Shown: positions 1 to 12,504 of the stretch, one piece after another
Layout of the letters: each line of letters opens with the position of its first letter
Position numbering within the stretch: the first letter of the stretch is position 1
From: Bagarius yarrelli
Taxonomy: Eukaryota > Chordata > Actinopteri > Siluriformes > Sisoridae
Reading direction: 5' to 3'
Assembly (NCBI GenBank): GCA_005784505.1
Contig: VCAZ01000238.1
Coordinates: 141,001 to 205,000, forward strand
DNA length: 64,000 bases
Program-made: the position numbers and the translations under genes
The notes under the pieces: model-generated
What the model saw: only the letters and a program-made list of their open reading frames with translations
Told to the model about the DNA's origin: nothing
The model's database searches: none

Positions 1-39
1 AACAAACAAATCTCTAAACCACCTCTTTAATGTTTTTAC

Positions 40-2686
40 CTGTAACAGTAAGCTGAGCAGATGACCTACTCTTTCCCAGGCTAAACTGGACGATGCCGCA
101 CATGCTGCTGTTGGTGTTGGTGAAAGTGAGTCGGTGCGAAGTTCCTTCCCTCTCAATCCTCACTTCAGGACTGGAACTTAGCAGCTCCCCATTCAGTGTC
201 CATTTAGGAGCTCGTTCAGCTTTAATGCCTGTCTCCAGTTTGAAACGAGCCTCTTTAGGCTCCATCACTTCAACTGGGCTCAGTCCACGTACAATGCTGA
301 TAGCCTGCTCTGAAAGGACAGGCATAACTTAGAATCTGTTAAAATTTTTAGCCTCAGTTAATCACACCCTTAAATCCAAAGTCTCTAATTTTTGTACATA
401 CAAGCACTCAGAGAAAATGGTGGAGCTACGTTATTTACCAGGATAAACGCAGTACAGTTTTAGTTAATTTGTTTAATGTGTATGAATAAGAGGTAACTGT
501 TTCTTGGGCTTTTTAAGCCCTTCCCATGTCCCAAAAATCTGATTGTAAATGTCTCACCCTCTACATACAGTCGGCATGAAGTCTTATCATCACCAGCATC
601 ACAGATGAAGGTGTCCTCATCTGACGTGCCCACTTCTTCGATAGTCAGCTGTCTGTAAAATCCTTCACTAATAACATTGTACTTTCCGGAGGTTGCAATT
701 TCTCTGTTCTGTTTGTACCATGTGACCTCAGCATTAGCTCGGGAGACCTGGCACTCCAGCAGGGCACGGTGTCTGTACATAGCAGTCTTCACCCGCAGGT
801 GTTTCACAATCTGAACCGGAAGCTCTAAAGCAAATTGCTTGGTTTTAAACTTTGTATGTGTTACATCCCAAAGCGATGACTAGCAATGTGTTTTTAAAAT
901 ATTGTTTTTTTACCTGTTACTCTTAGCATTGCTGTTGATGAAACTCGCTCTGCTGTGAAGGTTATTTCACCGGAGTCGTCTGGCTTGATGATTTTGAAAG
1001 TCAATGAGTGAATTTTGCCTGTGTTTGTGTTCATAAGAATTGGTCAAGTCAGAAATGAAACACTTAATGTCACATTGTAGGAGACTTACATTTGTCTCTT
1101 TTTTTTTAACCAACTGAGCAGCCGAGAGTTTAGGTTCTTCTCAGGGGCCCAGCAGTGACAGCTTGGTGGTGCTGGGAATTGAACCTATGATATTCTTATT
1201 TTGGTTATAGCAGCTGTAGAACCATTGGCTAACTTCTCCAATCACCGGAGGGTGTCATCTCTTAAATATTGACAGCTTTTTAAGCTAATAACAAACATTG
1301 TGCTATATTGTCAGCATAGCCAGTGTAGCTAGCGCTCTTTATCGGTATTAATTCATGTACTTGCTTGTTTACTAGTTTACGCCTTTGGTTACATTTGGAT
1401 TCAGCTGTATGTTCAGACTGATTTCTGGTCATGAACTTACTGACAACACTTCCTCTTCTCCTCTATATTCACTTACATCTTGAATTGAACTTTTGACTGT
1501 CCAATTAGCAGTCCAACACCATAAACCACTGAACTAGCACTTCCCTTGAAACACACAGCTTTAGGTCTGACTGTTAGAAAGCACTGACACTTTAGACTCC
1601 TTCCATACATGTTAAATACATTGCAGAAAACTTTACCAAATCACCTGCTGATGTAGAGAATCAATCAACACCTCGGTAAAAAAATCGAGCGTGACACCTA
1701 CCTTCCTGTCTAATACTCGCGTTGTCCCCGGCTTTTATCCTGCTTCCGTTTTTGAACCATTTTCCATCCAAGTCCTCCAGGTTCACTTTACACACGAACG
1801 TCACACTCTCCCTTTCCATCACACTGACATCCTGAAGATGTTGGAGGATCTGTATGTCTCTGGCTGGAAGAAAAAAACACATTTTAAAAGGTGCAATAGG
1901 AGTTTTGGATTAATGTTTTTTTTTTTTTTTATTTAAATAGAAGCATCATAATAATTTTTTTATTCTATGACAGAAGATTAATTTATTATTTTTCAGTAAA
2001 TAGGGGTTTTAGGCGTGTCAATCCTCCCAAATCACAACCAGTTTCCACCTATTAACTTCCAAAAAATGAACATTTATCAGATACGAAACACTGACACCGG
2101 AGACTTTTTTTCTTAAACTGTAAAAAAAAAAGTGGGAGCTTGGTGGCTTAGGACTAAGTGAACTGCCAAACATCTGGTTGTTAAATTAGTTTCAGGGGCC
2201 ACCAATCTGCCACGTCTGGGCTCTAAATAAAGGCCTTAACTATCACCTGCTATTTAACTTCAGCAATTGCACATTTCTTTCAGTTTGTTGCATGTGTAGA
2301 CCTCAGTTTTAGAACTTTAGACACTGCATGTAGTTACCTGTAACTGTAAGATTTGCAGAGGTCTCCACTCCTTCTGCCTGAAAGCTGATCAGTCCCTGGT
2401 CTACCAGTGAGACACGAGTCAGAGCGAGAGTGTGTTTCTTTCCCTGTGTTGCGATGCGACACGTGGGCTTTGATTTTATCAGCAGTCCGTTCCTCGTCCA
2501 TGTGCCTCGGACATAGGCGTGACTCAGAATCACCTCAAAGGTCCAGGCTTCCTTCTCACACAGCGTTACATCTTCAAGACCTCTGATCACCTGAATCTTA
2601 TTCACTAAATAGCAAAGAGCAATTGAGGAAAGTTTTCCAGACTTTTACCATCAAATATTAAATTAAATACAGTCCTTACATGCCAT
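40..2686 (-). CDS. Obscurin-like Ig-repeat protein, 5' part of gene (partial at window edge)
   Basis: Four I-set Ig modules are read on the minus strand. The exons are 2680-2686 (ATG GCA T), 2338-2604, 1702-1863 plus 914-1018 (one module split by an intron), 558-824 and 40-309; apart from the intron that splits the second module, they join at phase-1 boundaries. Motifs such as LECQVSRANAEVTWYK, CDAGDDKTSCRLYV and FSLGKSRSSAQLTV match the tandem Ig region of obscurin, the giant sarcomeric scaffold that links myofibrils to the sarcoplasmic reticulum. The first module lacks the usual Ig cysteines (FEVILSH, ISFQAE), as many obscurin modules do. The start is an ACCATGG context with an in-frame TGA 12 codons upstream, so this looks like a true initiator. 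No kinase, RhoGEF or IQ part lies in the window; the gene continues left. It could be a short obscurin paralogue, an internal-promoter isoform or a fragment. Family call firm, gene identity uncertain. Confidence 0.72.
1108..1250 (-). mobile_element. SINE fragment (tRNA-derived type)
   Basis: On the minus strand it carries the hallmark order of this SINE: a box-B-like GGTTCAATTCCCAGCACCACC followed by a GGGCCCCTGAG segment. It lies in the intron that splits the second Ig module of the obscurin-like gene. A shorter relative is at 1490-1545. Confidence 0.55.
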
Positions 2687-3019
2687 GGTGAAGTCGTTGT
2701 GTCTCTCACAGGCTCATGTCGGTTTCCTGGGTCACCATCTCCACTCCTGGCAACACAATGATTTACATAGGATGTTTATGCACTAATTAAATATTTTGGT
2801 TAAAACCTTTTAAGATTTAAGGTCACGGTCTGAAGCTATGCCTCATATCAGCCATGATTCCTTGTCACTTGGCTTGAACTGGGTTTCAAATCCATTTAGG
2901 AATTTCTTATCCAGAGAGACGTACAAGTGCTTTGAACCTCATCACTAAACAGATCAATACTGCTTCGCTATATCACAAAACAAAGTGGAATAACCCAAAG
3001 AACTATGTAGGTCCCTTTG

Positions 3020-3520
3020 AAGAAAGATAGCCAATGTTTCGACTACATTGACTTTAATGAGAGTTCATTCCACCATTTTGATGCCAGAACAGAGAAAAGT
3101 CTTGAGGCAGACCTACTTTCTGTATGGGATGGTGGATCAGTCAGCCGTTGCTTGTGGAATCTGAGGGGGTGCAGTACAACGTGAGGAGTGATAAGTGCTT
3201 TATGATAAGATGGTGCTGCTCTGTCTTTGGTTTTGTACGCGAGTGTCAGTGTTTGACTCTAATGTTTGCACCTACTGGAAGACGGTGGAGGAAACTTAGC
3301 AGTGGCGGGTGAAAATGTTGGGAGGTTCAAAACAGCTGGTGCAGCTGCATTCTGAATCATCTACAGAGGTCACATTGTCCTCAGAGGTAGACTACCAGGA
3401 GTGAGTTGCAGGAATCAAGTTTATAAATTACAAGAGACTGAACAGGCAACTGGGTGGACAAGAATGAACAAACCCACCTGATGTAGAGGACAAACCGACA
3501 GGACTGTGTTAAGCTAGCAA
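3020..3520 (+). repeat. Dispersed repeat typical of teleost genomes
   Basis: The text from the CATTCCACCA segment through CTGCATTCTGAATCATCTAC and AGGAGTGAGTTGCAG reads like a repeat seen many times in teleost genomes, here diverged. The small frames inside it are not genes. Class not assigned. Confidence 0.5.
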
Positions 3521-4100
3521 CACGTGAGAAGATCTGCAAATTGTCCATTGTGATTGCAAGATCATGTCATTGGGGACAAAGTAAAAAAATGGATTTTTTA
3601 CACACACCTCCATCTCAGTGTTCAGTTTCAAGGCAAAAATCTGGAAAGAATCGTTAAAACTTAAGATAAACGGTATTAGTATAGAAACGGTGAGAGAGGT
3701 GAACTGAACCATGACAAAAAAAGAGAAATGTGATAACCTGAAATGTGACAGCGAGCTAGCTCACCTAATAACGACATCCTTTCATAAAAAGAATGAAGGA
3801 ATTTTCATCAATAATATTTACAAGTAATCAATATAAAAATGACTGAAGGGTATTAGCACAGGCCATGAAACATGACACTGGGTTCTGAACTGAATACAGT
3901 AGCAGTGTTTATTCATAGAACTTTTATTTTTTTACAAACTATAATAAATACACAAATTTGATGCAAAAACAAATTGAATTAATTTTTCACAAGAGAATTT
4001 TTTCTAAATCTATATATTAATCTGTCGCCTTTTGTATATTATTATGAGATGTTGCCCTGGCGACTGGGTAAACTCTAAAAAGTGTGATGTTATTACTCAC

Positions 4101-4235
4101 CGGCTGCACACTTAGCTGAAGGTTTTCCACAAATCCCTAAAGATCAACCAAAAAAACCGCTTTGGCCAGAGTCTCCTCCGGTTCCCCCGAGCTACCAGAC
4201 AGCAGAAAGGGTTTTCTCACTTGTTTTTTTTTTTC
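4101..4235 (-). other. Possible non-coding first exon of the obscurin-like gene
   Basis: Read on the minus strand, this short GC-richer stretch ends in a consensus donor (GCAGCCG then GTGAGT, donor at 4100-4095) with no matching open frame. A splice to the ATG-containing exon near 2686-2745 would place it as 5' UTR. The upstream limit is a guess. It is inferred from the donor and position only. Confidence 0.3.
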
Positions 4236-5297
4236 CTTCACCAACATTAAAGCCTAATGCTGAACAGCTGACATATCTATCCTCACACTCTCTTTTTAAA
4301 ATAGATGCGCGTCATTATCCATAAAGATAGCAACAAGTGAAGATCAGACTGCACCCAGCAAAGTGTTGTTAGGATCAGACACACGCTGATCAGACTTTAT
4401 TAATTTGTCAACAATAAAAAATTTTTTTATATTTGTCATTATCTGTATTGTAGCTTTTACTTGTATTTTTAATTGTAAGATGTAAAATGTACAAAACAAT
4501 TTACAAAAGTGTTCAGTGTGATTGTGTTCACTGTGACTTTTAAGCTAAAGATTGTCACATTGCATAATAAAATATAATGATGCAATACATAAACCAATCA
4601 CGTTTTATTATGCAAATGATGGAAACCGCAACATAGTATTATGAGGGATGGGGCGGAGCTTTGTAGTTGTTTTTAATTTGCATATTCATAAAATATGTAT
4701 TTATTTTATTAGAGTTAAAGTCTATATGACTTATTTTTCACTAAAATATATACAATGTTTATTATTATTCTAAAAATATTCAAATAAAATATATTATATG
4801 TAAAGTAAATTATAGACAATTTCCAGCTATTTAGATGACATTATGATGATATTAAACTAAACAACACATTTGCCGCTTTTTTCGCTAACCCTAGAATCTA
4901 GTTAATTTAATAATAATATTAAATAATAATAATTTAGTACTAATTGTATAATAACGGAGTTATTATCTTAGTTAAATATACTTTATATACTCTTTTTTTT
5001 GATGAGGATGATGTAGCAGCGCCGTGTGGATTCCACTTAGAAAAAAAATGTCCACATTCGAAAAGATGATGACAGGTGAAGGTGTTGATGCTGCACCTGT
5101 AATGATCTCAGATGTTAAGCTGATCTATAAGATGCTCAGGAGCTCCTGCATACACAACTTTAAGTGACTGTGCAAACTGAATTTCCCATCTGTGAGGAAT
5201 AAAAAAATGATAAATATCCCATTGGGGAGCAATAATTTGTGGAAAATTAGGGAAGATTTGTGAATTTTGCATCTGGGATAAATAAATAAATGAAAAC

Positions 5298-5396
5298 ATC
5301 AATCAATCAATCAATCAATCAATCTATCTATCTATCTATCTATCCATCCATCCATCCATCCATCCATCCATCCATCCATCCATCCATCCATCCATG
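5298..5396. repeat. Compound tetranucleotide microsatellite (ATCA)n(ATCT)n(ATCC)n
   Basis: Three related tetranucleotide runs follow each other without interruption, each differing by one base, showing stepwise replacement inside one array. Confidence 0.95.
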
Positions 5397-7136
5397 AGGA
5401 TGGGTTTCCCCTTAGGTCTGGTTCCTGTCATGGTTTCTTCCTCATTCCATGGAAGGGAGATTGTTCTTGCCCCAGGTTTGCTCATTAACGATAAATAAAA
5501 TTACACATTGAATATTACAAGTCTAATATTAACCTTTAACTCGTTAAATGTGCTGCAAAGTAATAATGTTTATTTGTTAAAAGTGTTAAACAAATAAAAT
5601 ATAACTGAGTTTAATGGAAGCGAATTGTTGAGTTTAGTGAGGAGAAAACTAACTCCACAGCGACACCAAGTCATGACCTCAGAGAAGATTTCATGTTCTG
5701 AGTGACATCAGAAACAATCCACAAATTCAGATCCTAAAGGTCAGGGAAGGTTGCCACACTGACACGCTATCACTCAGAACTTATTTATTGTTCTTAAATC
5801 CTGATTGAGCTTCACTGAGATTCTGATAACTAAATTATAGCGACCAGGTATAACAGAAGAAACGTGTTATTCTCTTAAATCAATCGAACACTACTCACTT
5901 TTCCCATAACTGTCATGGAGACCCGATATTTATCAAGCTGCAGACGTGGACCGGTCTTAGTTAAATAATGGAAAAACAACAACAACAGGACGCCATTAAC
6001 CGTCTCTCGCCACATTAAAAATAGCCGCATGCTGAAGACTGATGAAAGGAGAACTGAATGTAGCACATAAATAAACCTTAAAGGTGGAGGCGTGTTATGA
6101 GTTTCACATTTCCTGTAGATCTGTTTCTTTCCTCCATGATGACAGGCATCTTAACGATGTGTGTATAACACAGATACAGATAAACTCCCCATGTGGAAAT
6201 ATATCATAGGTCTTGGCATTTGTAGATCCAGACATTTATTATTTTGGTTTGAATTTAAGCAGCGATTGGAGAAGACATGGACAACCTGAGCATTAGAACA
6301 TCAGATCAACTCCAGCATGGTGTGTGTTTCCTACCAAACTGAACGCTTCAGTCATCGGAAACACTAATGAGCGCAAACACGACGAAAACACACACATTTG
6401 TGTATCTGTGAGCTGTGGGCTGTGAACGCTGTCTCTGTCCATGTGTTGCTCTGAGATAATCTCTTAAATCCCCGTCTCAGTTTCACAGCTTCACCCGAGA
6501 CCAATCGCAGAGCTGCGGCTCTCACCCCAAATCCCCCTCTCCTATTTAGCTGACCTTGAAACCCTCCTGAGTAACATACCGTCTCTTTAAACGCTGAGTA
6601 TAGCGCCTAGCTCTGGTGTCAAGATGGGAGTGTATCCGAGTGTGAAAATAAATTCTTTCGGGAATGTAAATTGTGCTATGAAGTGAATTCTAGTTGTGGG
6701 TTACATGTATGTGCTATTCTAATAATTCTAGTGGAGTTAGAAGTAAAGTAATAAACACACACTGACAGAAATGTGACGTTAAAGGGACACTGGGTTTGTG
6801 GGGACTTCTTTCGGATTGACACGGAAACTATTGTACTGAATTATGAGGCTGTGTATTGTCGAGAGCTTCACATTTACATTGACTGCGAAAAGATCTTGCG
6901 ATAGTATCGATGTTTTTACACAGCTCTGCTCTGCCGGTTTATTTATACTCATCAACATTAGAACCTGAGAAAAAAAGCAAAAGACCGCCTGTTCTGGTCT
7001 GAGGACAACGTTTATCAACTTTTTTGATCCACTTTAAATGTTAAACACTGTATTTATACACACATTTGTCCAATGTCTTTATTCAGAATAACTTATATTC
7101 ATCCCATTAATCTAACTGAGCAGTTAACTATCGATT

Positions 7137-8372
7137 TTAAATTAAACACTGAAATCCACCGATTAAACACTGAACTACTGATTAAACACTGATATCCACC
7201 GATTAAACACTGAACTACTGATTAAACACTGAAATCCACCGATTATTAAACACTGAAATCCACTGATTAAACACTGAAATCCACCGATTAAACACTGAAC
7301 TACTGATTAAACACTGAAATCCACCGATTAAACACTGAACTACTGATTAAACACTGAACTACTGATTAAACACTAAAATCCACCGATTAAACACTGGACT
7401 ACTGATTAAACACTGATATCCAACCGATAATTTAAACACTAAACGACCGATTAAACACTGAAAATCCACTGATGGAAAAACTGAACTCCACCGATTAAAC
7501 ACTGAACTACTGATTAAACACGATATCCACCGATATAAACACTGAACTATGATTAAACACTGATATCCACTGATTAAACACTGAACTACTGATTAAACAC
7601 TGATATCCACCGATTAAACACTGGACTACTGATTAAACACTGACTGATAAACCACTCCACCGATTTAAAACACTGGACTACTGATTTTAAACACTGAAAT
7701 CCACCGATTAACACGAAATCCACCACCGATTAAACACTGAAATCCACCGATTAAACACTGGACTACTGATTAAACACTGATATCCACCGATTAAACACTG
7801 AAATCCACTGATTAAACACTGAAATCCACCGATTTAAACACTGGACTACTGATTAAACACTGGACTACTGAAACATTAAACACTGAAATCCACCGATTAA
7901 ACACTGAAATCCACTGATTAAACACTGATATCCACCGATTAAACACTGAAATCAACTGATTAAACACTGAAATCCACCGATTTTTTTTAAACAATGAACT
8001 ATGATTAAACACTGAAATCCACCGATTTAAAAATTGATCCACTTTTTAAACACTGAAATCCACTGATTTTAAATAGTGAAATCCACTGAACACTGATATC
8101 CACCGATTTTAAATAATGTGAAATCCACTGATTAAACACTGATATCCACCGATTAAACACTGAAATCCACTGATTGAAACACTGAAATCCACCGATTAAA
8201 CCACTGAACTTTATGATTATTTTAAACACTGAATCCACCGATATTGATTAACACTGAACTACTGATTAACACTGATATCCACCGATTAAACACTGAAATC
8301 CACTGATTAAACACTGAAACACTGAAAAATCCACCGATTAAACACTGAAAATCACTGATTAAACACTGACAT
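7137..8372. repeat. About 20-21 bp minisatellite (GATTAAACACTGAAATCCACC)n
   Basis: About 60 copies of a 20-21 bp unit, with alternating subtypes ending in ATCCACC or AACTACT, so the higher-order unit is about 40 bp. Some copies have T-run insertions. It begins immediately beyond the 3' end of iqca1. The small frames rich in FNQWISVFNRW read from it are artefacts. Confidence 0.95.
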
Positions 8373-8406
8373 TGTTCATTGATATAATTTCTTTCATCAG
8401 GTTGGC

Positions 8407-8412
8407 TTTATT
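8407..8412 (-). terminator. Candidate poly(A) signal of iqca1
   Basis: TTTATT on the plus strand reads AATAAA on the minus strand, about 315 bases after the iqca1 stop and about 35 bases before the minisatellite. Confidence 0.45.
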
Positions 8413-8724
8413 TATAAAAACAGCACTGCAGATACTGCATATATTTAACATCGTAATAATATTTAACATCGCAATAATACTAAAAAAAACGCTCTCGTTT
8501 AACACAGGGTTATTTGATACACCTGAAATAATAAAAGCTGTTATTTAAAACACAACCTATAAACATGAAAATGACTTTCTGACATTAATAAAAAGCGTTA
8601 AAACAACATATAAAGCACTTATAAACTGAGTGGAAGTGGAAAATAGATCAATAATCCCACATAGTGTAAATGTAATTTCAGTTAATCCAGCATGGGATGT
8701 TTGTCACTGGAGCTGGTGTTTGTG

Positions 8725-11650
8725 TTACTTCTTTCCTTTCTTCTTGTCGTTTTTTCCTCCTTTAGGTGCCACATCTTCCTCTCCGTCCAGCCCCAAAGCC
8801 ACTCTCGCTCTCTTCTTCCCCAGAGGAGTTTTAGCGTACCAGCTCTGTGGACAAAACAAAAACCCTTCTGAGTTTGCTGTATGAGTCGTTCGCAGCTGGT
8901 TACTATAGAAACCAGAAAAACTTCTCCGATGGTTTATGTTGATTAAAATGATTCACAAGCTAAAGGAACCCGGAGGAAAGCTATTATGTGGAAAATCTGG
9001 TATTGTTCAAGCCAGGCTCGACTCTGTAGGGTGGGGGAGGGGTGAGCTGGGCTGGTCCTACCCAGTGAGGTAGATAGGGGGGGCAACTGTCCCTGGGTGC
9101 AGCATCTGAGGGTGCCAAATTGATGTTAGATAATTACAAATGAATTTCAGAATGAAATGTTTTCCCACAGTTACATCTCAAGGTATAAGTTTTATTGTTG
9201 GCCTTAATTATTTTTACGCTTTTATTCTTCATTTCCCTAAAAATGTGCCAAGAAATGCAAGTTTTCATGTCCTAAAAAATTTCCGGGAAAACATGATGGA
9301 CCCCCTTATAGCTCACACTTTGTCAAGAGGGGGCGCAAAAACTGACTTTGTCCCCAGGCTACGCTTCGGGTCCCACCGTTTCACATGGCTGGCCCACCAA
9401 TCTAAGGCGCTAAGTGAAAGGTATAATGCGTTATCACACGTACATATATTATTTTATGCATTTTAACATTATAACAGCATAAAATTATCTAAGAATTAGA
9501 TATATCCTCAGAATGCTATCAGATTCTCTGTGGCTCCCGGTTACTGTGACCTGGAACCGGACCTGGTTTATGTCACCACACATCATAGTGCATTCTGGGA
9601 ACTGGAAAATATGTTGTATATTGAAATATGTATAAATATTTTATTCACACACAGAGCCAGGAATGTTTTTGATTAACGAATCAGTGTATCTAATAAACTG
9701 TCCAGTTAGGGTAAGATTCAACACATGGCTCAGCAGTAATTGAATCTCATCAGTACTGATGTCATCATGGACTCACCTTGAGGGCTTCCTCTTCGTCCTG
9801 GAACACAGGGTCGATCCTGGCGAGTGGCGTGACGAACTCGGCGGTGGTCAGCGGGCGTTTATCGAACTGCTGGATACGCCGCTCTGTCAGGACCCCTTTC
9901 ACCACGCGTACCATGTGACCCTGTGTGTATCCGTCTGAGATCTTCGCCAGGGAGCTGAGATCCAGAGCGCTGGTCAGGATGCCGCCGTTCTGCTGGATCA
10001 GTTCCTTCCATATGACTAGAGGAACACAAACCAAACACAATCTTAAAAACAATACAGAACTTTCACCTGGACGTTCACCTGCAATTACAGAACAGTTTGT
10101 CTAATTATTGACTCCACAGTGCTGCCAAAATCTGTCCTTTGATTGGTCAACAAGTGTTGATTAAGTACCAACTACTTTCGTGTGACTTAGTCTCCTAGTT
10201 AAGCAGAAGTTAAATAAAGTTTAGTAATTAAAGCTTGACTTTTACTCGAGTTACTTTTTCCTGCTAGCGCTGCTTGTTGTTTACTCTCCATAATGCAGTG
10301 CTGTAATAGTAACCTCAAAACTAAATTCTCAAAGCAACCAAGAAGTATCGATGTATATATTGCTGGAACCAATATTACAAAACCGATATCTGATAAGAAG
10401 GATTATCGGTCAATCTTTAGTCTACTCCTATTAAAACGGTGTATACAGGGTGTCCCATAAGTTTCCATACATAGGAAATTTTTATAAAACCAGTTTTCCC
10501 AGATCTCCAGATTTTACCCCACCTGATGTTTATCTTTGGAGCATTTAAGGTCATGGTGTATCAGAAAAAGATACAAAACATAAATCATCTTAAGGAACGT
10601 ATCACCAATGCCATTACAAGCAGAACTCTAGCTGTGCTAATCCGTGTTCTTCAGCAGCGGAGGAACCGCATCCAGATGTGTTTTCAAAACAATGAAGAGA
10701 AGAGAAGAGAAGAGAAGAGAAGAGAAGAGAAGAGAAAAGAAGAGAAGAGAAGAGATATTTTTCCGATGTATGGAAACTTATGGGACTCCCTGTATTAAAG
10801 ATCAACACTTTTGGTCCACAGGCGGGTTTTTTTTACTGCACTTACGAACCGAATCGTGAGGCGTAGTCAGGCCGCGGGATGAGAATGATCTTGGTGTAAA
10901 GTTTACACAGTGTCTTCAGGTCTGCGTTATGTGGGTTGTTTGTGGTTCCGATGATAAGAATGCGGTCTTCACCTTTGATCGATTTAAGGATTTTGGGCAG
11001 ATCTTTCTTTAGTCGCTTTGGATCTAACTACAGCGAAACAAGAAAACAAGAAAAGCAACTTTAAACACCTTAAAACAAATTTAATTGATTATGTGCATTT
11101 TTAAATAATTACCTCTTTCTCCTCCTTTGGTATTTTCTTATAAAACATTTTCTCAGCATTTCCAATCCACACCACTGATGGCTGCATCAATCTGGCAACC
11201 TGGAGAGACAAGACGAAGTTCCAGAAATCTGATTACAGAAATCATTTGATCGGCTTTAAACATGCAGGGTAACAAAAACGCCTTGTTTTTGTGCTGATAA
11301 AATAAAACAGTCAGTCCTAGCTAGCTTCAGCTAACCAACTAGCCTAGCATAGTATGCAAATAACTACAATATTTCTCTTGTAATTACTACTCTGCTAAGA
11401 TGGTGTTTGTATGTAGTTTTTATTTTTCCCAAACCTCCAGCAGTTTTACCTTAAACACCATGTGCAGCATCATCTGGAGGCCACTCTTTCCCGGATACTT
11501 GCCCACCAAATTCAGAGGTGAAAGGTCGAACAGGTTAGCACCGGTCTCCTGACAGATGGCGTGAACTAGCATCTTCTTCCCCACTCCTGAAGGCCCCACC
11601 AAGAGCATGGCCTTAACTAGAGGGGCTTTCTCATGGATCTGCTGAGAACC

Positions 11651-11698
<48 letters not shown>

Positions 11699-12467
11699 GA
11701 AATGGGGAGAGGGAGAGATAGAGGTAAAGAGAAAGAGTGAGAGAGGTAGAGAGTAATTAGTGTGACTGAATGTCTAATACAGGAACGTGAGTAAACAGAA
11801 TGTATTTCTCACCCAGCGGTAAAACAGCATAAAGGGCTATAACTTGGCGCACGTCTGATAATGAGGGCATGGGTTCGATGTCGGTCTGTCTCAGGGTCGT
11901 GCCCAGGTAACTATAATCTCCTTCAGTAAAGAGAAACTTAGCAGCGTTTAATCAACAACTCCAACTGAAATACACCCTTAAAAACATCCTTACTCGAGGA
12001 AGCAACAATGAACAACACTCTCCCTTTCTACTTCTCTCTCCCTCTCTCTCTCTCTCTACCTCTCTCTCCCCCTCTCTCTCTTTCTGTCTCTGTCTCTCTC
12101 TACCTCTCGCTTCCTTTCTACTTCTCTCTCCCTCTCTCTCTCTCTACCTCTCTCCCCCTCTCTCTCTTTCTGTCTCTGTCTCTCTCTACCTCTCGCTCCC
12201 TTTCTACTTCTCTCTCCCTCTCTCTCTCTCTTCCTCTCTCTCTCTCTAACCACTCTCTCCTCTTTCTCTCTCTATCTCTCCCTTTCTCTACCTCTCTCCC
12301 TTTTCTGTCCCTCTCTCCCCTTCCTCTCTCTCCCTCTTTCTGTCTCTCTCTTTCTACCTCCCTCTTCCTCTCTCTCCCTTTTTCTGTCTATCTCTCTGTC
12401 TCGCTCTGTTTTTCTCTCTCTCTGTCTATCTCGCTCTCTTCCCCTCTCTCTCTCTCTCGCTCTCTTT

Positions 12468-12504
<37 letters not shown>

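Larger units (their letters stand above)
2747..8400. other. Intergenic region between the obscurin-like gene and iqca1
   Basis: Apart from the possible exon near 4100 and the repeats listed separately, I see no coding exon. 3900-5000 is AT-rich. 5640-7060 contains only short frames without splice context. A MEF2-type A/T motif (TTAAAAATAG) occurs near 6015, which would suit a muscle gene, but a single match is weak evidence. Confidence 0.5.

Noticed and set aside
7812..8238. FNQWISVFNRW repeat peptides
   Set aside because: Translation of the 20-21 bp minisatellite.
9140..9466. 108-codon plus-strand frame in the last iqca1 intron
   Set aside because: No splice or promoter context, no known domain, opposite strand to the host gene; likely chance.
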